A stretch of 64,000 bases of DNA from an uncultured Mycoplasmatota bacterium (GTDB taxonomy: Bacteria > Bacillota_I > Bacilli_A > RF39 > UBA660), in NCBI GenBank assembly GCA_900548695.1, contig URLC01000001.1, positions 285,659 to 349,658 on the forward strand, read 5' to 3'. Shown one piece after another: positions 16,491-24,477 of the stretch. Position numbers and translations under genes: made by a program. Each line of letters starts with the position of its first letter. The stretch's first letter is position 1. Under the pieces are notes generated by a model that ran no database searches, was not told where the DNA came from, and saw only the letters and a program-made list of their open reading frames with translations.

Positions 16491-17719
16491 CATTTTTTGA
16501 AGAGTTAAAGTGGAGAGGTTTAGTTAAAGATATTTCAAGTCCTGAACTTGAGAATAAATTAAATCAGGGAGGGTTAAAATTTTATATAGGTGCTGATCCA
16601 ACTGCTGAAAGTTTACATATTGGACAATTTCCTACCTTTTTAATGGTAGAGCGCTTGAAGAGAGCTGGACATCATCCATATATCTTAGTTGGTGGAGCAA
16701 CTGGTAGAGTTGGTGATCCTCGTGGAACTGGGGAGCGAGAGAAAGCAGAAATTTCTGTAATTGAACATAATTATGGAAAAATGAAAGCTCAAATAAAAAA
16801 GTTGTTTGGAGAAGAAGTACAATTAGTTAACAACTATGATTGGTTTAAAGATATTAATTATATCGATTTTTTAAGAGATGTTGGAAAGTATATCAATGTC
16901 AGTTATATGATTAATAAAGATTTAGTTAAACGTCAAATGGATATTGGTATTAGTTATGCAGAGTTTTCATATATGTTAATTCAAGGATATGATTTTAAAA
17001 AACTTCATGATAATTATGGAATTACTTTACAATTTGGCGGTTCTGATCAATGGGGTAATTTAACTACAGGCATTGAATTAATTAGAAAGCTTAATAGTGA
17101 AGAAGTTTTTGCTTTCTCTATGCCACTAATTACTGATTCTACGGGTAAAAAACTAGGTAAAAGCTATGGTAATGCATTATGGCTAGACCCTGAGAAAACA
17201 TCTAGTTATGAAATGTATCAGTATCTATTAAATTTAGAAGATATCATGATGGAAGAGTATTTAAAGAAGTTCACATTTTTGACTAAGGAAGAAATAGCAG
17301 ACATTATGAAGCAACAAAGTGCACAACCAGAAAAAAGAGTTGCTCAAAAAGCTTTGGCTAAAGAAGTGTTAGATTTTATTCATGGTGAAGGTGCTTATGA
17401 AAATGCTGTTAAAATAAGTGAAGCTTTGTTTAGTGGAAATATTAAAGATTTGACTGCCTCTCAAATTGAGGATGCATTTAAAGGAATTGAACCATTTACA
17501 ATTAAAGAAGAAGAAAATCTGGTTGACTTCTTAGTACATTTTCAAATTTGTTCTAGTAAGAGAGAGGCTAGAGAATTTATTGGTAATAATTCTATTACAT
17601 TAAATGGAGAAAAAATAACAGATTGTGCATTTTTAGTTACTAAAGATGTTGCTATAGAACAGAAATATGTAGTTGTTAGACGTGGAAAGAAAAAGTATTT
17701 TATTGGAACGTTTTGCTAG
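16487..17719 (+). CDS. tyrS: Tyrosyl-tRNA synthetase, 410 aa
   Basis: Class Ic enzyme that charges tRNA-Tyr. It has the YIGADPTAESLHIGQF block with the HIGH-like HIGQ (near 44), GGATGRVGDPRG, SYMLIQGYDF with Tyr/Gln/Asp that bind tyrosine, GGSDQWGN, and the KMSKS-like loop KKLGKS (near 223). The C-terminal S4-like domain is seen at about residues 345-405 (LVDFLVHFQICSSKREAREFI, NNSITLNGEKI). The length of 410 is normal. ATGA overlap with the CYTH gene and the shared Tyr T-box indicate coupled, tyrosine-responsive expression. Confidence 0.97.
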   Translation: MTFFEELKWRGLVKDISSPELENKLNQGGLKFYIGADPTAESLHIGQFPTFLMVERLKRAGHHPYILVGGATGRVGDPRGTGEREKAEISVIEHNYGKMKAQIKKLFGEEVQLVNNYDWFKDINYIDFLRDVGKYINVSYMINKDLVKRQMDIGISYAEFSYMLIQGYDFKKLHDNYGITLQFGGSDQWGNLTTGIELIRKLNSEEVFAFSMPLITDSTGKKLGKSYGNALWLDPEKTSSYEMYQYLLNLEDIMMEEYLKKFTFLTKEEIADIMKQQSAQPEKRVAQKALAKEVLDFIHGEGAYENAVKISEALFSGNIKDLTASQIEDAFKGIEPFTIKEEENLVDFLVHFQICSSKREAREFIGNNSITLNGEKITDCAFLVTKDVAIEQKYVVVRRGKKKYFIGTFC

Positions 17720-17724
17720 ACTGT

Positions 17725-17755
17725 AAAATCTATCTTTTATGATAGATTTTTTTTT
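17725..17755 (+). terminator. Terminator after tyrS
   Basis: AAAATCTATC pairs with GATAGATTTT (6-base loop), followed by a T-run. Confidence 0.88.
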
Positions 17756-17817
17756 GTTATACTTCTAATATTTTTGTTTTTTTGTTACAATGTATGTGGA
17801 TTTGGAGATGATGTGTT

Positions 17818-18972
17818 ATGCAACGTAAAATTATAAAGATTTTATTTATTTTTCTATCTATTCTTATTTTGATAGTTAGTTTTTTGCTATTTTTTTATAA
17901 AGAAGAAGAACCTACTTATTTTGATAGTATTAATGCAATTGATGTTTCTGTTTCTTCAGATATTTTTGCAGTAGGTATTAATAATGCTAATGAGAGAGAA
18001 ATATCTAAGGCTAAAGTAGCTAGATATGATTCTAAACAAGAAAAGATATGGGAAAAAGTTTATAATAAAGGTTATCGTAGTAAGTTTAATGATATTATTT
18101 GTGATGGTGATGAAATTGTTTTTGTAGGTAGTTATGAAGCTACTAAAAATGATTATAAGAATAGGATTGAAACAGCTATTATATTAAAATATGATTTAGA
18201 TGGTGATTTAATTTTTGAAAAAGAATTTAATGGTTACGATAATACAAAGTTTTCGTCTATATTTGCAACAGATGATGGTTATGTAGTAATTGGTACTGGA
18301 GAACAAGATGACAAGAGGATAGGCGTTTTAGTTAAATATCATACTGATGGTACTCTAGATTGGAAGAAGAAATTTAGTGAGGGAGATAATATTAAATTTA
18401 ATGATGTGATTATGACTTCTGATTTTATTTATGTAGTTGGAAGTAAAAATGCTAATCAGGGTTTGATTGCTAAATATGATATGGAGGGAAATCTTTTAGA
18501 TACTGTGATTTATGATGGTATTTCTTCCTATGGCTTTTCTAGTGTTACGTTTATTGATTCCAGTCTAGTTGTTACTACTGGTAAGCAAGTAGATGATAGT
18601 AAAACGGATGCTATGTTAGTTCGTTATGATTTGGATTTGAATTATTTGAATGAAGCAACTCATAAGCTTAAAGATTCTAGCTTTTTTAGAAAAGTTATTG
18701 TAGATTCTAATCAAGATTTATTAGTGTTAGGAACAGCCAGAGAGATTAAAAAAGATAAGGTTATTCATCATTCTTTCATTGGAAAGTATCGAAGTAATTT
18801 GGAAAAAGCTCAGGTAGTTAATTATTATAATGAAACAGATGATTATCTTACGGATATTGAAATTTTTGATGATAACTATTTAGTATCTGGTTATTCATTT
18901 TATTCTGATCAAGGTTATTTAAGTAAATTCCTTTTATATAGTCAAGCATTAAAGTTATTGGAGGTAAAATAA
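17818..18972 (+). CDS. Membrane-anchored beta-propeller-like protein, 384 aa
   Basis: A single N-terminal membrane helix (about residues 6-27) is followed by an outside domain built of repeated units of about 40-55 residues. Each unit has a VVGxG or IFVGS-type strand and an aspartate-rich turn of the form ...K YD.DG.L.WEK.. (YDLDGDLIFEK, YHTDGTLDWKK, YDMEGNL). Five to six such units can be counted by eye, suggesting a beta-propeller of the delta-60/PQQ-like kind. There is no catalytic motif. The stop overlaps the ATG of the phosphatase gene by one base (TAATG). Function is unknown; an extracellular binding or scaffold role is likely. Confidence 0.78.
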   Translation: MQRKIIKILFIFLSILILIVSFLLFFYKEEEPTYFDSINAIDVSVSSDIFAVGINNANEREISKAKVARYDSKQEKIWEKVYNKGYRSKFNDIICDGDEIVFVGSYEATKNDYKNRIETAIILKYDLDGDLIFEKEFNGYDNTKFSSIFATDDGYVVIGTGEQDDKRIGVLVKYHTDGTLDWKKKFSEGDNIKFNDVIMTSDFIYVVGSKNANQGLIAKYDMEGNLLDTVIYDGISSYGFSSVTFIDSSLVVTTGKQVDDSKTDAMLVRYDLDLNYLNEATHKLKDSSFFRKVIVDSNQDLLVLGTAREIKKDKVIHHSFIGKYRSNLEKAQVVNYYNETDDYLTDIEIFDDNYLVSGYSFYSDQGYLSKFLLYSQALKLLEVK

Positions 18973-19508
18973 TGAAAATCACATTAGTTCGTCATGCTCA
19001 AACAGATCAAAATTATGATGGCATTTTGCAAGGAAGAGCTAATAATTTATTAAATGATACAGGTAGAAGGCAATGTCAAAAATTAAGGGAAAAATTAAAA
19101 GATGTTTCTTTTGATTTTTGCTATATGTCACCTTTAGTTAGAACTGTTGAAACAGCTTTTATTTTAGTAGGTGATAGGGTAGAGACTTTTCCTGATGATA
19201 GGTTGTTAGAAAGAAATTTAGGAGAACTTGAGGGGAAAAGCCATGATTTATATGATGCTAAAAAGTATTGGGATTATGATTTAAATTGTTCTGATTTAGG
19301 GGTTGAGGCAGTTCAAGATATTTTTAAACGATGTGAAGACTTTTTAGATTATGTTACAAAAAAGCATCCTAATGGTCATATTTTAGTTGTTACTCATGCT
19401 GCACCACTTAGAGCACTTAGACATTTAATATTGCATCATGATTTACATGGCAATTTATTGGATAAAGGATTTGATAATTGTTATTGTGAGACTTTTGATA
19501 TTGAATAA
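18972..19508 (+). CDS. Histidine phosphatase (phosphoglycerate mutase-like), 178 aa
   Basis: It has the catalytic RHA motif with the phospho-acceptor His (LVRHAQTDQN, residues 5-14), QGRANNLLNDTGRRQ, the second Arg in MSPLVRTVETA (near 53-60), the acid-base Glu region ERNLGELEGK, and the second His in VVTHAAPLRALRH (near 138-150). The length is short but complete for the branch 1 superfamily. Substrates range over phospho-sugars, nucleotides and phosphoproteins, and are not assignable here. Its start overlaps the preceding membrane-protein stop by one base. Confidence 0.9.
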   Translation: MKITLVRHAQTDQNYDGILQGRANNLLNDTGRRQCQKLREKLKDVSFDFCYMSPLVRTVETAFILVGDRVETFPDDRLLERNLGELEGKSHDLYDAKKYWDYDLNCSDLGVEAVQDIFKRCEDFLDYVTKKHPNGHILVVTHAAPLRALRHLILHHDLHGNLLDKGFDNCYCETFDIE

Positions 19509-19516
19509 AAAAATAT

Positions 19517-19550
19517 AAAAAGGAGGGTTATTTAGTAACACTCCTTTTTT
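19517..19550 (+). terminator. Terminator after the histidine phosphatase gene
   Basis: AAAAAGGAG and GTTA pair with TAAC and CTCCTTTTTT, leaving single-base bulges. Confidence 0.82.
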
Positions 19551-19555
19551 GTTAA

Positions 19556-19584
19556 AGAAAAAAATTCACTAAATAGTGAATTTT
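19556..19584 (-). terminator. Terminator of rpsD
   Basis: AAAATTCACTA / TAGTGAATTTT hairpin, with the T-run on the minus strand. It overlaps the stop codon. Confidence 0.82.
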
Positions 19585-20185
19585 ATTTATTGTAGAATTC
19601 AACGATTAATGCTTCATCGATATCGGCATTAAGTTCATTTCTTTCAGGAAGTCTAACATAAGTTCCTTCCATCTTTCCTTCATCGTAATTAATGAAGTCA
19701 ACACGTTTTGTTACTTTAGCTAAGCTTTCAGCAACAACTTTTAAGTTTTTATGGTCTTCTTTAATAGAAATTACATCACCAACTTTAACTTGATATGATG
19801 GAATATCTACTTTTTTACCATTTACTGTAACGTGTCCATGATTTACAAGTTGTCTAGCTCCACGACGAGTACTAGCAAAACCGATTCTGTATACTAAATT
19901 GTCTAAACGAGATTCTAGCATTCTTAAAAAGTTAGTACCAGTAACACCTTTTAATTTAGATGCTTTGTTAAAAGTATTATGGAATTGTCTTTCATTAATT
20001 CCATACATGAAACGAACTTTTTGTTTTTCTTTTAATTGAGTTCCATAATCAGATAATTTACCTTTACGTGCATTTCCGTGTTGTCCTGGTCCGTATGGAC
20101 GACGAGCTAATTCTTTACCAGTTTCGCTAATTGAGAATCCAACGTGACGAGCTTTCTTGTAACTTGGTCCAGTATATCTTGCCAT
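19583..20185 (-). CDS. rpsD: Ribosomal protein S4, 200 aa
   Basis: Ribosomal protein uS4 binds 16S rRNA and nucleates small-subunit assembly. The N-terminus MARYTGPSYKKARHVGFS and the RPYGPGQHGNARK segment are typical. The zinc-binding cysteines of some S4 proteins are absent, so this is the Cys-free form. The S4 RNA-binding domain sits at about residues 92-155 (MLESRLDNLVYRIGFASTRRGARQLVNHGHVTVNGK). It stands alone with its own promoter and a 160-base leader, as in B. subtilis, where S4 represses its own mRNA. Confidence 0.98.
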   Translation of the reverse strand: MARYTGPSYKKARHVGFSISETGKELARRPYGPGQHGNARKGKLSDYGTQLKEKQKVRFMYGINERQFHNTFNKASKLKGVTGTNFLRMLESRLDNLVYRIGFASTRRGARQLVNHGHVTVNGKKVDIPSYQVKVGDVISIKEDHKNLKVVAESLAKVTKRVDFINYDEGKMEGTYVRLPERNELNADIDEALIVEFYNK

Positions 20186-20345
20186 ATAAATCTTCTTCCT
20201 TTCTTTTTATTACATTCATTGAAATGATTTAGTCGTAGATTAGGGAGTTTTTCTTTCTCTTTCGCGTAAACAGCAATTGTTACTTGATTTCATAAAAAAC
20301 ACATTAATATACTCTAAATCTGCTGTTTCAAGTGAATTGCAGTTA
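20186..20345 (-). promoter_or_regulatory. rpsD 5' leader with pseudoknot pairing (S4 autoregulatory element)
   Basis: The transcript from the promoter at 20348-20376 has a 160-base leader. Read on the minus strand, GCAATT and ACTTG near the 5' end can pair with AATTGC and CAAGT further down, forming a nested helix. The AAACAGC that follows ACTTG pairs with GCTGTTT just after AATTGC, which crosses the first helix and makes a pseudoknot. B. subtilis rpsD carries a comparable S4-binding pseudoknot leader, so autogenous control is likely. A pairing of GATTTAG with CTAATC may form a further helix. The AGGAAGAAG ribosome binding site lies next to the ATG. Confidence 0.7.
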
Positions 20346-20347
20346 TA

Positions 20348-20376
20348 ATTATAATCGAAAAGTCCTTATATGTCAA
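20348..20376 (-). promoter_or_regulatory. Consensus sigma-A promoter of rpsD
   Basis: On the minus strand: TTGACA (20376-20371), exactly 17 bases, TATAAT (20353-20348). The region 20377-20526 holds nothing else that I can recognise, apart from the ezrA ribosome binding site AAGGTGGTGG. Confidence 0.88.
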
Positions 20377-20526
20377 TGGTTATGTTAGTTCTTTGATTAT
20401 TGTTTTGGAGTTTTTTTGTTTTTTCTTTCTACTTGGTATTTATTTGTGATATTATTTTTCTAAAATAGTAGAAATTTGTTGATATTTTGTGATAGAATAT
20501 GAATAGATATTATAAGGTGGTGGAGT

Positions 20527-22239
20527 ATGCAAGGACAGTATTTAATTATTGGCTCTTATTTAGCTATTTGTATTGTGATTGTTATTGTAACTCTTCATTT
20601 TATTCGTAGAGGTATTGCTAGTCGTTATCGAAAGAGGGTAAGAGATTTAGAAATTGCTAAGAATATGGTGGCAAGTACACCTGTTTCTTTGGAGTTATCT
20701 AAAGTGGAACCAATTATTAAAAATGATAAGATGGAAGAAAAGTATAATGATTGGCAAGAGCGTTTTGATCAAATTCGTGAAAAGAAGTTATCTCAAATTG
20801 ATGATATGTTAATTGATTTAGATATTTATATTGATAAAAGAGATTATAAGAATTGTATCTATCGTTTAGCTAAAACAGAAATGGAAATTTATAAGGCTCG
20901 TGAGTCTGCTGATTATTTACTTGATGAGATTAAAGAAATTACTTTGAGCGAGGAAAAATATCGAGCAATTGTTATTAAATTGAAGACAAAGTATCGTGAG
21001 CTTAATAAAGATTTTCAGGATCATAAACAGATGTATGATGAGATGCAAGATGCAGTTGAATTACAGTTAGAAAATATTGAACGTCGGTTTTTAGATTTTG
21101 AAAAGGTTATGGAGAAAAATGAATATAATGAAGTTGTTCATATCGTAAAAGCCTTGGATGCGATGATTGAGCATATGAGTATTGTTATTAAGGAAGTACC
21201 GGATTTATTATTAATGGCAAAGCAAGTAATTCCTAATAGGATGAAAGAAATAAGAGAACTTCATGATGATATGGTTAAGCAAGATTTCCCACTAGATTAT
21301 TTAAATATTGATTATAATTTAGAAGAATCTCAAAAAAATATTGATCATATTTTAGATAAGATAAGAGTCCTTAATTTGGAAGATTGTATGTTTGAACTTA
21401 AGACAATGCTTGAATATTTTGATTCATTGTTTGTGGATTTTGAAAAAGAGCGACTTTCTAGAAAAGTTTATGAAGAGATGGAAGTTGATTTGGATAAGAA
21501 ATTAGTTAAAACTAATAAAGTGGTTCAAGAAATTTATAATCAGTTAGACGATATTAAGAGTATGTATGATTTAAATGATCAAGATGTAGAAACTATTCAT
21601 GAAGTTAATAAAATATTAGTTGTTATTAATGATGATTATAAAAAGATGTTAGCGAAAGTAGAAGCCAAATCTTCTCCTTATTCTATGTTGCAAAAGGAAG
21701 TAGAAGAATTAACTGTACGATTAAAGGATATGGAGGAAGATTTGGATAGAGCACTTAAGTCTTTAGGAAATATGTACGATGATGAAGTTCGTGCTCGTGA
21801 ACAATTAGAAGAAATTGAATCTTTTCTAAAACAAAGTAAAGAAAAGATGAGAGGCTATAAGTTGCCAGTTATTACTAATAATTATTTTGTTCAATTAGCT
21901 GAAGCTAATGAAGCAATTGAGGAAGTTATAAAGGAATTATCAAGAAAACCAATTGTTATTAAAACTTTAAATACTAGAGTAGATACAGCAAGAGATTTAG
22001 TATTAAAGTTATATAATACGACAAATGAAATGATTAAGACTGCTCAGCTAGCTGAGATGGCTATCGTTTTTGGTAATCGATATCGCTCATTATATGATGA
22101 AGTTGATGCGGGACTTAGTGATGCTGAAGGGATGTTTTTTAAGGGAGAGTATAAAAAAGCATTAGATATTTCAATTAAAGCAGTTTCTGTAGTTGATGAA
22201 AATATTTATAGAAAGTTGTTGGCGGTCTATGATAGGTAA
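20527..22239 (+). CDS. ezrA: Septation ring formation regulator EzrA, 570 aa
   Basis: EzrA is a membrane-anchored spectrin-like protein that acts with FtsZ at the division site. It has a single N-terminal transmembrane helix (about residues 6-26) followed by the RRGIASRYRKRVRDLE cytosolic start. Then long coiled-coil helices run to the C-terminus, including the family pattern KYNDWQERFDQI (near residue 73) and VEELTVRLKDMEEDLDRAL. The length of 570 is close to the usual 560-575. The ATG follows AAGGTGGTGG. The next gene, a pilin-like protein, starts inside the last codons. Confidence 0.95.
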   Translation: MQGQYLIIGSYLAICIVIVIVTLHFIRRGIASRYRKRVRDLEIAKNMVASTPVSLELSKVEPIIKNDKMEEKYNDWQERFDQIREKKLSQIDDMLIDLDIYIDKRDYKNCIYRLAKTEMEIYKARESADYLLDEIKEITLSEEKYRAIVIKLKTKYRELNKDFQDHKQMYDEMQDAVELQLENIERRFLDFEKVMEKNEYNEVVHIVKALDAMIEHMSIVIKEVPDLLLMAKQVIPNRMKEIRELHDDMVKQDFPLDYLNIDYNLEESQKNIDHILDKIRVLNLEDCMFELKTMLEYFDSLFVDFEKERLSRKVYEEMEVDLDKKLVKTNKVVQEIYNQLDDIKSMYDLNDQDVETIHEVNKILVVINDDYKKMLAKVEAKSSPYSMLQKEVEELTVRLKDMEEDLDRALKSLGNMYDDEVRAREQLEEIESFLKQSKEKMRGYKLPVITNNYFVQLAEANEAIEEVIKELSRKPIVIKTLNTRVDTARDLVLKLYNTTNEMIKTAQLAEMAIVFGNRYRSLYDEVDAGLSDAEGMFFKGEYKKALDISIKAVSVVDENIYRKLLAVYDR

Positions 22240-22852
22240 GAATAGAAATGGTTTTGGAGCATATGAAATGCTTACGGTTTGTGTTATGTTACTAATTATA
22301 GTGGCATTTGCTCTTGCTAATGTATTTAAGACAGATTATAAAGAAAAGTATGATGTTATGGAATATAATGCAAGGATGTTTTCCTTGTCAGCTAACAATC
22401 TTTATATGATGGATGGAGTAAAGTCGGTTTATACATTGCAAATGTTAATTGATAAAAAAATATATTCTAACATCAAGAATCCGTTTCAAGGTACTAAGTA
22501 TTGTGATTCTAATCTTTCTAAGGTTGAATTTAAAAATGGTAAGAGATATGTTACTTTGGAATGTGGAAATTATTTGATTTATAATCAAAATGCTTTAGAT
22601 GATTCTTATACCATTTATAGAGTTTCTAAATGGTCAGATGAGAAAGGTAATAAAGATAATCAAAGGGTAGTTTTTTATAATTATCAAGTAGATGGAAAAG
22701 ATGTTTTTAAAAATGATTTAGAGAAAGATACTTTTTTATATGAATATAATAAAATAAATGGTACTGAGTTTAAAACTATTAAGGAAATTCCTGATAGTAG
22801 TAATGTATCTAAAAAAACAATGTATAGAAATATTGAAAAAGTTAGTGATTAG
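22229..22852 (+). CDS. Type IV pilin-like protein with class III signal peptide, 207 aa
   Basis: The start is set at ATG 22229, inside the end of ezrA (11-base overlap). The N-terminus is short and basic (MIGKNRNG), followed by FGAYEMLTVCVMLLIIVAFALANVF. This has a prepilin pattern: Gly at the cleavage site, Phe at +1, Glu at +5 and then a hydrophobic helix. The remaining 170 residues are a soluble domain with three Cys (two may pair) and no known motif. No prepilin peptidase or pilus ATPase is in this window, so the assembly system, if any, lies elsewhere. The alternative is an ordinary single-pass membrane protein. Confidence 0.72.
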   Translation: MIGKNRNGFGAYEMLTVCVMLLIIVAFALANVFKTDYKEKYDVMEYNARMFSLSANNLYMMDGVKSVYTLQMLIDKKIYSNIKNPFQGTKYCDSNLSKVEFKNGKRYVTLECGNYLIYNQNALDDSYTIYRVSKWSDEKGNKDNQRVVFYNYQVDGKDVFKNDLEKDTFLYEYNKINGTEFKTIKEIPDSSNVSKKTMYRNIEKVSD

Positions 22853-22879
22853 AAGAAAGTATTTTCTTCTTTTCTTTTT
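22851..22879 (+). terminator. Terminator after the pilin-like gene
   Basis: AGAAGAAA pairs with TTTTCTTCT, then a T-rich run. It overlaps the stop codon. Confidence 0.72.
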
Positions 22880-22915
22880 ATGTGTTAAAATATTAGAGAT
22901 GTAGAGGTGATTTAG

Positions 22916-24100
22916 GTGAAAAGAGTAATATTAATTAAGTATGGTGAACTTACTACAAAGAAGGGAAATCTTAATTTTTTTATAAAGACACTTTATCAAA
23001 ATGTTAAAAATAAGTTAAAAGATTTTGATGTTAAAATTTATAAAGAACGTAGTCGTATGTATATTGAATTTCAAGATGTTGATTTTTTAGCCATTAAAGA
23101 AAAGTTAGATTGTATTTTTGGTATTCATATGTATCATGTTGCCTATATTGTTGATACTAATATTGATTCTATAAAAAGTTTATTATTAGAATTAGTACAA
23201 ACACTTTCTTTTTCTACTTTTAAAGTTGAAAGTAGAAGAAGTGATAAGAGTTTTCCTATTCATAGTCAGGAGTTAAATCGTATTCTTGGTGGGCTTGTTT
23301 TAAAAAATAAAGATAATGTGACGGTTGATGTTCATCACCCAGAATTATTTATTAAAGTAGAGGTGCGTGAGGAACATAGTTATATTTATTTTAATGCTTA
23401 TAAAGGATGTGGTGGATATCCAATTGGAACACAGCCAAAAGGGTTATTAATGTTATCTGGAGGAATTGATTCACCAGTTGCTGGATATTTAGCTATGAAA
23501 AGAGGAATACCAGTAGATGCCGTTTATTTTGAGGCAATTCCTCACACTAGTTTAGAAGCAAGAAATAAAGTGATATCTTTATCAAAGAAATTAGCAAAAT
23601 ATAGTGATACAGTTAATTTACATGTTGTTAATTTTACGCCTATTCAAGAAGAAATATATAAAAATTGTCATCCTAATTACTGTATTACTATTATGCGTAG
23701 AATGATGTATCGCATTATGGAAAAATTAGCTAAAAAATATCAAGCTTATGCCATTATTAATGGTGAGTCTGTTGGACAAGTAGCTTCTCAAACTCTTAGT
23801 AGCATGTCAGTTATTAATGAAGTTACTAGTATGCCTGTACTTCGTCCAGTTGCTTGTTTTGATAAACTAGAAATTATTGATTTAGCTAAAAAAATAGATA
23901 CTTATGATATAAGTATTTTACCATATGAAGATTGTTGTACCGTTTTTGTTCCTAAACATCCAGTTATTAATCCATCGTTAGAACAAGCTAAAAAAGAAGA
24001 GGAAAAGTTTGATTTTATGCCGATGATTGATGATGCTGTTTGTGGTGTTGATACTATTACCTTAAAAGATGAAAAAGAAAACTTTTCTGATTTGTTATAA
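22916..24100 (+). CDS. thiI: tRNA 4-thiouridine synthase ThiI, 394 aa
   Basis: ThiI adenylates U8 of tRNA and, with a cysteine desulfurase, makes 4-thiouridine; it can also supply thiazole sulfur. An N-terminal ferredoxin-like region and THUMP domain (about residues 60-165) are followed by the PP-loop ATP site LMLSGGIDSPVAGYLAMKRG (near 178). Conserved EDCCTVFVPKHP (near 341) follows. The rhodanese domain found in enteric ThiI is absent, as usual in Bacilli. The start is GTG at 22916, behind AGAGGTGATTTAG. No cysteine desulfurase gene is adjacent, unlike in Bacillus. Confidence 0.95.
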   Translation: MKRVILIKYGELTTKKGNLNFFIKTLYQNVKNKLKDFDVKIYKERSRMYIEFQDVDFLAIKEKLDCIFGIHMYHVAYIVDTNIDSIKSLLLELVQTLSFSTFKVESRRSDKSFPIHSQELNRILGGLVLKNKDNVTVDVHHPELFIKVEVREEHSYIYFNAYKGCGGYPIGTQPKGLLMLSGGIDSPVAGYLAMKRGIPVDAVYFEAIPHTSLEARNKVISLSKKLAKYSDTVNLHVVNFTPIQEEIYKNCHPNYCITIMRRMMYRIMEKLAKKYQAYAIINGESVGQVASQTLSSMSVINEVTSMPVLRPVACFDKLEIIDLAKKIDTYDISILPYEDCCTVFVPKHPVINPSLEQAKKEEEKFDFMPMIDDAVCGVDTITLKDEKENFSDLL

Positions 24101-24168
24101 ATTTCCAGTTAATTTTAAGTATTAAAATAAAAAAAATTCACAACCTATGAATGTAGGAGGTGAATGAA

Positions 24169-24381
24169 ATGAACAACACAAAGAATTCTACTATGAAAAT
24201 GAGAGTTCCTGGTGCTAAACAAGCTATTGATAAAATGAAATATGAAATAGCTAATGAATTTGGTGTTAATTTAGGACCAGATGCTACTAGCCGTGCTAAT
24301 GGTACTGTTGGTGGTGAAATTACTAGACGTTTAGTTCAAAATGGAATGAACCAAGTTAGTGGAAGCTACAATAACAAATAG
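24169..24381 (+). CDS. Alpha/beta-type small acid-soluble spore protein, 70 aa
   Basis: SASPs coat and protect DNA in the dormant spore. The family signature is clear: PGAKQAIDKMKYEIANEFGVNLG (about residues 14-36, including the E-IA site cut by the germination protease GPR) and the DNA-binding RANGTVGGEITRRLVQNG (near 43-60). The start is set at ATG 24169, with AGGAGG 8 bases upstream; the in-frame GTG at 24160 overlaps that RBS. The protein is standard length. A strong terminator follows. It is good evidence that the organism forms endospores. Confidence 0.96.
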   Translation: MNNTKNSTMKMRVPGAKQAIDKMKYEIANEFGVNLGPDATSRANGTVGGEITRRLVQNGMNQVSGSYNNK

Positions 24382-24394
24382 TAATGTATAGCTT

Positions 24395-24425
24395 AAAAGA
24401 TAGGCGAATTTAGGCCTATCTTTTT
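24395..24425 (+). terminator. Terminator after the SASP gene
   Basis: AAAAGATAGGC pairs with GCCTATCTTTT, followed by T. Confidence 0.88.
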
Positions 24426-24477
24426 GGTTGCTTTTTTTTAGTTCGTTTGTTATAGTAAGGGAAAGAGAGGGATGAAT

